The translations under genes were made by a program, and so were the position numbers. Positions 1 to 6,396 of a stretch of DNA of 7,892 nt are shown here, one piece after another; position 1 is the first letter of the stretch; each line of letters opens with the position of its first letter. Below the pieces are notes generated by a model. That model searched no databases. It was not told the origin of the DNA and worked only from the letters and a program-made list of their open reading frames with translations. Source of the stretch: Flavobacteriales bacterium (GTDB taxonomy: Bacteria; Bacteroidota; Bacteroidia; Flavobacteriales; Flavobacteriaceae); NCBI GenBank assembly GCA_027032855.1, contig JALVLX010000215.1, forward strand, positions 1 to 7,892. The letters run 5' to 3'.

Positions 1-491
1 TCCAGCATATCTTTTTCAAAATCATTACCGGGATAAATAATTTTCCCGACACCGGCTTCTTTTTTGGCATAATCCAGATATGCTAACAAAATAGGCAAAC
101 CGGATTCTTTGGCAATATGATAAAAACCTAAACGCCATTTGTCAACTGCACTACGAGTACCTTCTGCAGGCACTAACAAAATCAGCTCCTTTTCACTGTT
201 AAGCATATCCACCGAATGTTTGATTAAGTTATTATGTTTTTTTCGATTGACCCAAATAGCCCCAACTATTTTTAGAATCCAATTTACAACCGGGAATTTT
301 TTAAAATCATCTTTGATAAAAAACCGTGGACGGTACCCACCCAACCATAAACCTGCTAACGCATGAATCAAATCCCAGTTAGACGTATGCGGTGCGGCAA
401 TCATTACTGCTTTTTTCAACCGGAATTCTTCAGGTACATTAACATGCCAGCCGGTTATAAAATTAACGAATTTTGCAAGAGCTTTTTTCAT
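1..491 (-). CDS. PlsC-type lysophospholipid acyltransferase (1-acyl-glycerol-3-phosphate acyltransferase-like), C-terminus beyond window edge
   Basis: Reading the minus strand from the ATG at 491 gives 163 residues with no stop, beginning MKKALAKFVNFITGWHVNVP. The acyltransferase motifs are present in order: HTSNWD at residues 35-40 (catalytic H35 and D40 of the HX4D motif), a FIKDDF/VNR region around 58-83 that fits the substrate-binding block, PAEGTRS at 108-114 (the EGTR block that contacts the acceptor phosphate), and GLPILLAYLDY at about 127-137. The family transfers an acyl group to a lysophospholipid at the inner membrane. The protein resembles the short (about 185-aa) Bacteroidota members, so probably only some 20-25 residues lie outside the window. 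The start is supported by a TATCTTTG box just upstream. The exact acceptor is unknown: lysophosphatidate is the usual annotation, but an ornithine- or aminolipid acyltransferase role cannot be excluded. Confidence 0.88.
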   Translation of the reverse strand, partial: MKKALAKFVNFITGWHVNVPEEFRLKKAVMIAAPHTSNWDLIHALAGLWLGGYRPRFFIKDDFKKFPVVNWILKIVGAIWVNRKKHNNLIKHSVDMLNSEKELILLVPAEGTRSAVDKWRLGFYHIAKESGLPILLAYLDYAKKEAGVGKIIYPGNDFEKDML

Positions 492-509
492 TTATGATAA
501 TTTGATTGA

Positions 510-517
510 CAAAGATA
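510..517 (-). promoter_or_regulatory. Putative -7 promoter box (TATCTTTG) for the acyltransferase gene
   Basis: On the minus strand TATCTTTG lies 18 nt upstream of the ATG at 491 and matches the Bacteroidota -7 consensus TAnnTTTG. I see no clear TTG-type -33 element at the expected distance, so this is based on one box and its position. It suggests the acyltransferase gene is transcribed separately from the helicase gene upstream, with a very short leader. Confidence 0.45.
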
Positions 518-552
518 ATTTTTTTTTGAGGAATATAAAGACATACTCATTT

Positions 553-580
553 CAGATTTTAGATTTCAGATTTTAGATTT
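553..580. repeat. Two perfect tandem copies of a 14-bp AT-rich unit
   Basis: The unit CAGATTTTAGATTT occurs at 553-566 and 567-580 without a mismatch, preceded by a partial phase (ATTT at 549-552). It lies between the stop of the helicase gene and the promoter of the acyltransferase gene, and has no coding potential that I can see. Similar CTGAAATCTAAAATC-type strings are, from memory, frequent between genes in Bacteroidota; that has not been checked here. Confidence 0.75.
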
Positions 581-601
581 TACAATAATCAATTGCAAGA
601 C

Positions 602-613
602 GTTGCATGCAAC
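602..613. repeat. 12-bp perfect palindrome just downstream of the helicase stop
   Basis: GTTGCATGCAAC reads the same on both strands and begins 3 nt after the helicase stop codon (616-618, minus strand). The neighbouring TTGCAA at 593-598 can alternatively pair with TTGCA at 603-607 around a GACG loop, so two mutually exclusive hairpins are possible. There is no T-run on the minus strand after it, so it is not a standard intrinsic terminator. It could be a protein binding site or a transcript-end structure. Confidence 0.4.
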
Positions 614-615
614 AT

Positions 616-2040
616 TTAACTAATAAAAATATCGTCATTGAACCCAATCAAATACAATTTTTTTTGAGCCCGGGTGAAAGCCGTATAAAGCCAACGCAAA
701 TGATCCGGCTCGGTTATGTCCAATTGATAGGGCTGTTCGACAAAGACATTTTTCCATTGTCCGCCTTGTGATTTATGTGCCGTTAAGGCATAAGAAAATT
801 TGACCTGCAAGGCATTAAAATATTTATTTTCTTTGACTTTTTTATAGCGTGCCCATTTGGTTTGTAAGTGTGCATAATCTTCGCTTACCGCTTGATATAA
901 TTTATTAGATTGTTCGTAATTCAACGAAGGCGTGTCCATATATAAAGTATCCAGCATAATGACTGTTTCAAAAGGTTTCTCATCCGGATAATCAACCAAA
1001 CGTAATTTTACTTCGGCAAAACGGAAGTCGTATAAGTCAATAAATTTGTAAATTTCAAGCACTTCAACAATATCACCATTTGCTATAAAACCTGCTTTTG
1101 AAGTTTTATCCAACCAAAAATAATTATTTTTTACGACCATTAAATAATCGCCGGCGTCTAACTCACTTTCTTTTAGCAGAATTTTGTTACGAATTTGTTG
1201 GTTATACATATTTGCCCGTTTATTGGAACGGACAATGATGGCCGTATCTTCAAAATTATTTCCGGCATAAGCCGTTTCAATGGCATCTTGAATATCATAA
1301 CCGTTATCCAATTTAATAAAATCATCAAAACCGGTCGTGTTAAATCTAATTTCCCCTATCTGCGAACTTTGCAATTCTTGTCTGATTTTTGTGGCATTAA
1401 ACAGAATGCCTGACTCCAAGCTTTGACGCACGACTTCATGCAACTCATACTCATAAACCGGCATATTAAAATTTTGTTCCAAAAAATGCCTGTCAAGCGC
1501 CGGACTAACAGCTAAACCAACCGGGGGCAACTGAGCCGTATCACCTACTAAAATCAATTTATTTCCGGGCTGACTGTAAACGTAAGTAATCAAATCAGAC
1601 AAAACCGAACGGCTATCAAATAAACTGTCAGACATATTTTCACCACTAATCATGGAAGCCTCGTCAACAATAAAAACGGTACGCCGTTGTTTATTTTGAC
1701 GCAAAGTAAAATGCAACTTTCCGGAAGAATCAGTTCTGGGATAATACAAATGTTTGTGAATGGTAAAAGCCGGTTTTTGCGCATAAGAACTAATCACTTT
1801 TGCGGCACGTCCGGTCGGTGCCAAAAGGGTAAAATTTAATTTCGCTTGCCCCAAATTATTAACCAAAGTACTGATAACCGTTGTTTTACCTGTTCCGGCA
1901 TAGCCTTTTAACAGAAAAATACCGGAATTTGCATCAAATATAAAATGCGACATATCCTCAATCAATTGTTGTTGAGAATCAGTTGTTTGGTACGGAAAAC
2001 TTTCCAATAACAACCTGCTAAAGCGTTTACTTAAAGTCAT
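616..2040 (-). CDS. Short ATP-dependent RecD-like (SF1B) DNA helicase
   Basis: This 474-aa protein carries the full set of superfamily 1B helicase motifs. Walker A is GYAGTGKTT (46-54), motif Ia LAPTGRAAKV (73-82), Walker B VDEASM (125-130) and motif III LVGDTAQLPPVG (164-175). A conserved arginine block VVRQS is at 203-207, motif V is YALTAHKSQGGQ (417-428), and the motif VI region YTAFTRAQKKLYLIG (452-466) holds the arginine finger. The motif IV/2B region with an SH3-like insertion probably lies at about 295-380. The core resembles RecD2, a 5'-3' DNA helicase, but classical RecD2 proteins are about 720-850 aa with an N-terminal OB-fold/HhH region. Here Walker A begins within 50 residues, so that region is absent. 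I see no RecB or RecC gene nearby, so an AddAB/RecBCD role is not implied. The cellular job (repair or replication-fork processing) is inferred from the family only. Confidence 0.9.
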   Translation of the reverse strand: MTLSKRFSRLLLESFPYQTTDSQQQLIEDMSHFIFDANSGIFLLKGYAGTGKTTVISTLVNNLGQAKLNFTLLAPTGRAAKVISSYAQKPAFTIHKHLYYPRTDSSGKLHFTLRQNKQRRTVFIVDEASMISGENMSDSLFDSRSVLSDLITYVYSQPGNKLILVGDTAQLPPVGLAVSPALDRHFLEQNFNMPVYEYELHEVVRQSLESGILFNATKIRQELQSSQIGEIRFNTTGFDDFIKLDNGYDIQDAIETAYAGNNFEDTAIIVRSNKRANMYNQQIRNKILLKESELDAGDYLMVVKNNYFWLDKTSKAGFIANGDIVEVLEIYKFIDLYDFRFAEVKLRLVDYPDEKPFETVIMLDTLYMDTPSLNYEQSNKLYQAVSEDYAHLQTKWARYKKVKENKYFNALQVKFSYALTAHKSQGGQWKNVFVEQPYQLDITEPDHLRWLYTAFTRAQKKLYLIGFNDDIFIS

Positions 2041-2090
2041 TAGTTAATTAATATTTCTGCAAATTAACAACTTTTCCATTTTATTTATTC

Positions 2091-2098
2091 CAAAAATA
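2091..2098 (-). promoter_or_regulatory. Possible -7 box (TATTTTTG) for the helicase gene
   Basis: On the minus strand TATTTTTG lies 50 nt upstream of the helicase ATG and fits TAnnTTTG. The surroundings are very AT-rich, so a chance match is quite possible, and no -33 element at the usual spacing is evident. It shares the divergent 134-bp intergenic region with the plus-strand box at 2143. Confidence 0.3.
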
Positions 2099-2142
2099 AC
2101 CTTTGGTAAAAAATAATGCTTTTTCAAATAAAAAAAATACTG

Positions 2143-2150
2143 TATATTTG
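2143..2150 (+). promoter_or_regulatory. Putative -7 promoter box (TATATTTG) for the membrane protein-DUF3822-rsmD operon
   Basis: TATATTTG matches the Bacteroidota -7 consensus and ends 24 nt before the ATG at 2175, predicting a leader of roughly 15-20 nt of A-rich sequence. The A-rich tract just before the start (AAAAAAAACAAAACAAT) is typical of translation initiation regions in this phylum, which do not rely on Shine-Dalgarno pairing. No convincing -33 TTG is visible. Confidence 0.5.
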
Positions 2151-2174
2151 CGTTAACAAAAAAAACAAAACAAT

Positions 2175-2921
2175 ATGTTTAAATTTTTACTTATCGTAGT
2201 TCTAATTATTGGTGTTACATATTTATTATCATATTTAGTGGTAAAATATATGCCATTAAAGTTTAAAAAAATTACAAACTTAGTATTAGTTTTAATTTCC
2301 TTATTTTTAGGATATCAAATTTATAATTCCGTTTATGATCCTGTAAAATTTAACCAAGAAAAGGTTAAAAGATACCAAAAAGTTGTTGACAGACTTAAAG
2401 ATATCCGTAATGCGGAATTAGCTCACAAAGAAGTAATCGGTGACTATACCGGAAGTTTTGACAGTTTGGTAAAATTTATTGATACAGCCAAATTCGTTAT
2501 TACCCAACAAAGAGATTCAAGTTATAAATATTTTGATAAAGCCTTAGGTATTGATAAACCAAAAGATACTGTTCTGATTGATACTTTAGGCTTTGCATCT
2601 GTCAAAGACTCCTTGTTTAAAAATGACAATCGTTACAAAGATATGATGTGGGTGCCTATTCCGGGTAAAGAAAAACAGGTCAAATTTGAACTCAAACACG
2701 GTTATCTCAAACGCAGTAATGTCAAAATACCTGTCTTTATGGCACGTGTTGATAAATCTGAAGTCTTATACGATCAAAATAAAGATTTAGTCAAACAAGA
2801 AAAAAATATCAAAAGTACCAAAGAAATCAACGGACCATATATTCAAGTGGGTTCTCTTGAAGAAGTTGATGATTCAGGTAACTGGCCAAAATTATATGAT
2901 ATAGGTGACGACAAAGAGTAA
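2175..2921 (+). CDS. Conserved-looking membrane-anchored protein of unknown function
   Basis: I do not recognise a named function. The 248-aa product begins with two hydrophobic segments at about residues 4-24 and 33-50, joined by a short basic loop (KYMPLKFKKI), so a helical hairpin in the inner membrane is likely. After TM2 comes a charged, probably helical stretch (about 58-85) and then a segment with the pattern IRNAELAHKEVIGDYTGSFD (77-96). This is faintly reminiscent of the region after the hydrophobic helix in type IV pilin-like proteins (A..aY...G.Y). The rest (about 100-248) is soluble, lysine- and aspartate-rich, with no cysteines or metal motifs. It is first in an operon with DUF3822 and rsmD and its 3' end overlaps the DUF3822 gene by 17 nt, so translational coupling and a shared task are plausible. 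Confidence 0.85.
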   Translation: MFKFLLIVVLIIGVTYLLSYLVVKYMPLKFKKITNLVLVLISLFLGYQIYNSVYDPVKFNQEKVKRYQKVVDRLKDIRNAELAHKEVIGDYTGSFDSLVKFIDTAKFVITQQRDSSYKYFDKALGIDKPKDTVLIDTLGFASVKDSLFKNDNRYKDMMWVPIPGKEKQVKFELKHGYLKRSNVKIPVFMARVDKSEVLYDQNKDLVKQEKNIKSTKEINGPYIQVGSLEEVDDSGNWPKLYDIGDDKE

Positions 2922-3678
2922 TCATACAAATCCAAATATTAAAGAAATGTCCATACTTGTCAGTAAGTATGGGCTTTCTTTTATGATACATAAGGAAAAT
3001 CAAACGAAATTTTTTGAGTATCAGATGTCTTATAACAACCCTGTTTTACTCTTAAAAAAAACAGAAGAAATCATTGCGGAACGTCCGGTGCTTAACACAC
3101 ATTTTGATCATATAGAATTGATACATCACAACCGGCTTAACGCATTAATTCCTCAAAAGTTTTTCAAACCTGAGACAGCTCGCGAATGGCTTTTGCAACA
3201 AATAAAATTATTACCGAATGAACCGGTAGCTTATGATTTTATTGACAAACTGGAAGCTTTCAACGTTTACGTTCCGTTTCAAAATTTAGAAAATTTCTTT
3301 TCAAAACAAACCGGAAATCTCACTGTCAAACACAGTGTTACAGCATTTTTTAACAACATCAATCAGGTTAAAAATCAACTTCAGGATTTGCCTGTATTTG
3401 AGATTTTTCTCAATGTTTTTCCAAAAGATTTTCAAATAGTTGTTTTCAAAAACGAAAGCCTGTTGGCATACAATCATTTCGAATATGAAAATATCGAAGA
3501 GTTTTTATACTATTTGTTCTTTATGACAGAAACCTTGGATACTAAACCGCATCAAAGTCAAATTTATATTTTTGGCACTAATAATAAGACCGAAATTTTG
3601 GAAAATTTGTCGTTATTCACAGATAATATTCAATTTATTCCTGAAAAAAACAATAGCAAAATTTTTAATTATTTTTAA
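2905..3678 (+). CDS. DUF3822 family protein
   Basis: The 257-aa product matches my memory of the Bacteroidota-specific DUF3822 family. It has an N-terminal strand pattern MSILVSKYGLSFMIH (15-29, usually 'LSIQVSLxGLSF'), then ALIPQKFF (80-87), NVYVPFQNLENFF (120-132), and a second-half repeat of the theme FQIVVFKNESLLAYNHFEY (176-194) followed by EEFLYYLFF. The two similar halves suggest a duplicated fold, possibly related to actin-like ATPases, but that is inference. The first codon used here is GTG at 2905, inside the previous gene. An ATG at 2947 (residue 15) would avoid the overlap but leave almost no residues before the conserved first strand. The stop is 2 nt before the rsmD start. DUF3822 next to rsmD is, as far as I recall, a common arrangement in this phylum; its function is unknown. 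Confidence 0.85.
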   Translation: MTTKSNHTNPNIKEMSILVSKYGLSFMIHKENQTKFFEYQMSYNNPVLLLKKTEEIIAERPVLNTHFDHIELIHHNRLNALIPQKFFKPETAREWLLQQIKLLPNEPVAYDFIDKLEAFNVYVPFQNLENFFSKQTGNLTVKHSVTAFFNNINQVKNQLQDLPVFEIFLNVFPKDFQIVVFKNESLLAYNHFEYENIEEFLYYLFFMTETLDTKPHQSQIYIFGTNNKTEILENLSLFTDNIQFIPEKNNSKIFNYF

Positions 3679-3680
3679 GT

Positions 3681-4241
3681 ATGCACATCCGCATTATTTC
3701 AGGAAAATATAAAAGCCGGCGCATCTCGGCGCCTAAAAATCTTCCCATTCGCCCTACTACAGACAGGGCTAAGGAAGCTTTATTTAATATTCTTAAAAAT
3801 CAATTTGATTTCAAAGATTTAAAAGTACTTGATTTGTTTACGGGAAGTGGCGGTATTGCTTACGAATTTGCATCGCGTGGCACCCAATTTATCCATGCGG
3901 TTGATCGCAGTTATCCCGTTTACAAATTTGTTTCTCAAACGGCCAAAGAATTTAACTTTCCCATCAAAGTCATTAAGAAAGACAGTCTGAAATTTTTAGA
4001 AAAAACACCTGAAACTTACGATATCATCTTTGCTGACCCGCCTTATGATTTAGCACAAGAAGAGCAAGAAAAATTGATAAGCGTTTCTTTTGAAAGAAAT
4101 CTGATAAATGAAAGCGGTTATTTTATTTTGGAACATATAGAACGGCTCAACTTTGAACAACATCCTAATTACGATTTTTCAAGAAAATACGGTAAAAGTG
4201 TTTTTAGTTTTTTCAGTAGTAAATTGGAAATGGATAATTGA
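3681..4241 (+). CDS. rsmD: 16S rRNA (guanine(966)-N(2))-methyltransferase RsmD
   Basis: RsmD uses S-adenosylmethionine to methylate N2 of G966 (E. coli numbering) in 16S rRNA on the assembling 30S subunit. The 186-aa length is normal. The N-terminus MHIRIISGKYKSRRI and the block RPTTDRAKEALFNIL (24-38) are family signatures. The SAM-binding motif I is DLFTGSGGIAYE (51-62), AVDRS (73-77) is the motif II acidic strand end, and ADPPY (118-122) is the catalytic motif IV of N-methyltransferases. The C-terminus RKYGKSVFSFF (168-178) is also typical. It is the last gene of the operon starting at 2175, only 2 nt after the DUF3822 stop, so translational coupling is likely. Confidence 0.96.
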   Translation: MHIRIISGKYKSRRISAPKNLPIRPTTDRAKEALFNILKNQFDFKDLKVLDLFTGSGGIAYEFASRGTQFIHAVDRSYPVYKFVSQTAKEFNFPIKVIKKDSLKFLEKTPETYDIIFADPPYDLAQEEQEKLISVSFERNLINESGYFILEHIERLNFEQHPNYDFSRKYGKSVFSFFSSKLEMDN

Positions 4242-4245
4242 GAAT

Positions 4246-4273
4246 GAGATTTCTCACTTCGTTCGAAATGACA
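4246..4273. repeat. Short repeat-like intergenic element with an internal hairpin
   Basis: Directly after the rsmD stop lies a 28-bp string beginning GAGATTTCTCACTTCG and ending CGAAATGACA. ATTTC (4249-4253) can pair with GAAAT (4265-4269) around an 11-nt loop. I recall many variants of this string (GAGATTCCTCGC..CGCTCGGAATGACA type) scattered between genes in bacterial genomes, including Bacteroidota. Only one copy lies in this window, so its repeat nature rests on that recollection. Confidence 0.5.
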
Positions 4274-4289
4274 ACCAATAGCAAAAAAA

Positions 4290-4304
4290 TTCTATGAAAT
4301 AGAA
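4290..4304. terminator. Weak AU-rich hairpin between rsmD and fabI
   Basis: TTCTAT (4290-4295) and ATAGAA (4299-4304) form a perfect 6-bp inverted repeat with a GAA loop, preceded by seven A and followed by CTTTTA. The stem has a single G-C pair and the T-run is short, so it would at best be a weak terminator of the rsmD operon. It could equally be chance in AT-rich DNA. Confidence 0.25.
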
Positions 4305-4366
4305 CTTTTAACTCACTTAATCAAATAACCAACTACACGGTTCATCATACATCTGATAAAAATCAC

Positions 4367-4374
4367 TATCTTTG
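4367..4374 (+). promoter_or_regulatory. Putative -7 promoter box (TATCTTTG) for fabI
   Basis: TATCTTTG is identical to the boxes ahead of the acyltransferase and rsmE genes and ends 23 nt before the fabI ATG. That position predicts a leader of about 15-20 nt, starting in an A-rich tract. No -33 TTG is evident at 17-23 bp upstream. With the 156-bp gap after rsmD it supports independent transcription of fabI. Confidence 0.55.
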
Positions 4375-4397
4375 CAAAAATTCTAAACAAAACATTT

Positions 4398-5231
4398 ATG
4401 GCTTATAATTTATTGAAAGGAAAAAAAGGAATTATTTTCGGAGCGCTTGACAACAATTCCATCGCTTGGAAAGTAGCCGAAAAAGCTCATGAAGAAGGCG
4501 CAACATTTGTACTGACCAATGCACCGGTAGCAATGAGAATGGGAGAAATAAAAAAACTCGCCGAAAAAACCGGCAGTGAAATTATACCTGCCGATGCCAC
4601 ATCATTAGAAGATCTTGAAAACTTGATTTATAAAGCTCAAAAAATATTGGGGGGTAAATTGGATTTTGTTTTACACTCTATCGGTATGTCCGTAAATGTC
4701 CGTAAAGGCCGTCACTACACCAATCTAAACTACGACTGGCTTATCAAAGGGTGGGACGTATCTGCTGTTTCTTTTCATAAATTGTTAAACTTACTGTACA
4801 ACAAAGATGCTATGAACGATTACGGTTCAATTGTTGCATATTCGTACATAGCCGCACAACGTGTTTTTCCTGACTATAATGATATGGCTGACAACAAATC
4901 TTATTTGGAAGCTATTGCACGTAATTTCGGTTATTTCTTTGCCAAGAAAAACAAAGTGCGGGTCAATACAGTTTCGCAATCTCCTACACCAACTACTGCA
5001 GGAAAAGGCGTTAAAAGTTTTGAAGGTTTCTTAAAATATGCGGAATTAATGTCACCTCTCGGGAATGCAACAGCTGATGAGTGTGCAGATTACACCTTAA
5101 CATTATTTTCAGACTTAACACGTAAAGTAACCATGCAAAACTTGTTTCACGATGGCGGTTTCTCTACTACGGGTGTCTCAATGGAAATGATGGATTTGTT
5201 TATGAAGGACTTTGACAAAGAAGATAAATAA
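4398..5231 (+). CDS. fabI: Enoyl-[acyl-carrier-protein] reductase (NADH), FabI
   Basis: FabI carries out the last, NAD(P)H-dependent reduction of each fatty-acid elongation cycle, turning trans-2-enoyl-ACP into acyl-ACP in the cytoplasm. The 277-aa protein is an atypical short-chain dehydrogenase. The nucleotide-binding loop is GALDNNSIAW (15-24, equivalent to the G-x5-SIA motif of E. coli FabI), with DAT at 66-68 for the adenine pocket and HSIG at 93-96. The catalytic set is Y150, Y160 and K167, with the diagnostic Y-x6-K spacing YNDMADNK, and SQSPTPTTAG at 193-202 is the substrate-binding-loop entry. It is slightly longer than the E. coli enzyme (262 aa), as is usual in Bacteroidota. The gene stands alone between its own promoter-like box and a strong terminator. 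No other fatty-acid synthesis gene is adjacent. Confidence 0.96.
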   Translation: MAYNLLKGKKGIIFGALDNNSIAWKVAEKAHEEGATFVLTNAPVAMRMGEIKKLAEKTGSEIIPADATSLEDLENLIYKAQKILGGKLDFVLHSIGMSVNVRKGRHYTNLNYDWLIKGWDVSAVSFHKLLNLLYNKDAMNDYGSIVAYSYIAAQRVFPDYNDMADNKSYLEAIARNFGYFFAKKNKVRVNTVSQSPTPTTAGKGVKSFEGFLKYAELMSPLGNATADECADYTLTLFSDLTRKVTMQNLFHDGGFSTTGVSMEMMDLFMKDFDKEDK

Positions 5232-5252
5232 TTAACAATTGTTTTTTTCAAT

Positions 5253-5282
5253 ATCCCGTTGTTTTTCAGCGGGATTTTTTTA
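5253..5282 (+). terminator. Intrinsic terminator after fabI
   Basis: ATCCCGTTG (5253-5261) pairs with CAGCGGGAT (5267-5275), giving a 9-bp stem with one G-U pair and a TTTTT loop. It is followed by TTTTTTT (5276-5282). It lies 21 nt after the fabI stop and ends only 8 nt before the ATG of the next gene, so it separates fabI from the ligase gene in a gap of just 59 nt. Confidence 0.88.
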
Positions 5283-5290
5283 TTTAATCA

Positions 5291-6367
5291 ATGTATAAAT
5301 TTACAATACATAAGGATTTTAAAATAACCAATCAACAATTTGCTAACTGCGAAGATTTAATCAACTTTGTACAGCAAAAACACCCTGAACACGCTGGTTT
5401 TTTAGAAGATTTGTTTGATGACAAAGCATATATTATCGCCCAAACATCCGGCTCGACCGGCTCACCAAAAAAAATAAAAATCCGTAAAGAATTTCTCATC
5501 AATTCCGCTCAAAAAACCATTGACTTTTTTGATTTGAAACCCGGAACTTCCTCCTTATTGAATTTATCATCGCAATTTATCGCCGGCAAACTCATGTGGA
5601 TACGCGCTTTGACAGGTGGTTGGCATCTTGATATCAGTGCGCCTGATAATCAAAGCATTGCCGGAAAATTATCTCAAAACACTTACGATTTCGGTGCCAT
5701 GGTGCCACTGCAGGTTTATCAAAATCTCGATAAAATTCATCATATCAAAAAATTAATCATCGGCGGTGGTCAAGTTTCCGGAAAATTATTGAAGCAACTC
5801 CAAAACCTTCCAAATCAAATTTTTGCCACTTACGGCATGACCGAAAGCCTAACGCACATTGCCATTATGCCGTTGAATATGGTTGCAAAACAAAATTTTT
5901 CAGCTCAAAATGAACCTGCAGATACTTATAGAATATTGAAAGGGGTAAAAATTGACACAGACGACCGGAATTGTTTAATCATTGAAGCACCCGGCATTTT
6001 TGAAGGAGAGTTGGTCACCAATGATATTGTGGAATTGATTGACGACAAGCATTTTCGTTGGCTTGGCCGTTTTGATAATGTGATTAATAGCGGTGGCATA
6101 AAATTAATTCCCGAGCAAATTGAAAACAAACTAAAACAACTCATTGATTTTGACTTCTTTGTTGCCGGTATGCCGGATGAAAAATTAGGTCAAAAAATAG
6201 TTTTGGTTTTGGAAACAGAACAAATACCCAAAAACTTACCTGAACAAATCAAAAGACATTTATCAAAATACGAAGTACCTAAAAATATTTACGCTTTACC
6301 GGAATTTGTTCGAACTGCAACCGGTAAAATTCAACGGCAAAAGACACTAAACTTAGTTGAAAGTTGA
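5291..6367 (+). CDS. menE: Compact AMP-forming acyl-CoA ligase, probably O-succinylbenzoate-CoA ligase (MenE-like)
   Basis: This 358-aa member of the adenylate-forming (ANL) superfamily would activate a carboxylic acid as an acyl-AMP and transfer it to CoA. Motifs: the P-loop-like A3 QTSGSTGSPKKI (51-62), A5 YGMTES (181-186), A7 TNDIVE (243-248), the hinge/A8 block WLGRFDNVINSGGIKLIPEQIE (257-278), and A10 RTATGKIQR (341-349), where K346 is the adenylation lysine. Typical ligases are 500-550 aa and have 100-150 residues before A3; here A3 begins at residue 51. This shortened form is what I recall for Bacteroidota proteins annotated as MenE, which make O-succinylbenzoyl-CoA for menaquinone. 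No other men gene is in the window, so the substrate is inferred. It starts 8 nt after the fabI terminator and I see no clear promoter of its own. Confidence 0.75.
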   Translation: MYKFTIHKDFKITNQQFANCEDLINFVQQKHPEHAGFLEDLFDDKAYIIAQTSGSTGSPKKIKIRKEFLINSAQKTIDFFDLKPGTSSLLNLSSQFIAGKLMWIRALTGGWHLDISAPDNQSIAGKLSQNTYDFGAMVPLQVYQNLDKIHHIKKLIIGGGQVSGKLLKQLQNLPNQIFATYGMTESLTHIAIMPLNMVAKQNFSAQNEPADTYRILKGVKIDTDDRNCLIIEAPGIFEGELVTNDIVELIDDKHFRWLGRFDNVINSGGIKLIPEQIENKLKQLIDFDFFVAGMPDEKLGQKIVLVLETEQIPKNLPEQIKRHLSKYEVPKNIYALPEFVRTATGKIQRQKTLNLVES

Positions 6368-6378
6368 AAGTGCGTAGA

Positions 6379-6396
6379 GACGCACAATTGTGCGTC
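6379..6396. repeat. 18-bp perfect palindrome in a GTAGAGACGC-type element
   Basis: GACGCACAATTGTGCGTC is its own reverse complement. It is preceded by GTAGA and followed by AGAT, so the whole stretch 6374-6400 resembles the 'GTAGAGACGC...GCGTCTCTAC' small inverted-repeat elements that I recall from cyanobacteria and Bacteroidota, here with a decayed right arm. It begins 11 nt after the menE stop. A stem of 7 bp with a short loop is possible, but there is no T-run, so Rho-independent termination is not supported. Confidence 0.65.

Noticed and set aside
139..366. 75-aa plus-strand open frame
   Set aside because: It is antisense to the acyltransferase coding region, which has all catalytic motifs.
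2175..3678. Membrane protein plus DUF3822 as a toxin-antitoxin or defence pair
   Set aside because: The sizes, the coupling to rsmD and the lack of nuclease, toxin or immunity motifs do not fit. They look like conserved core genes of the phylum.
5926..6144. 72-aa minus-strand open frame
   Set aside because: It is antisense to motifs A7-A8 of the ligase and has no independent support.
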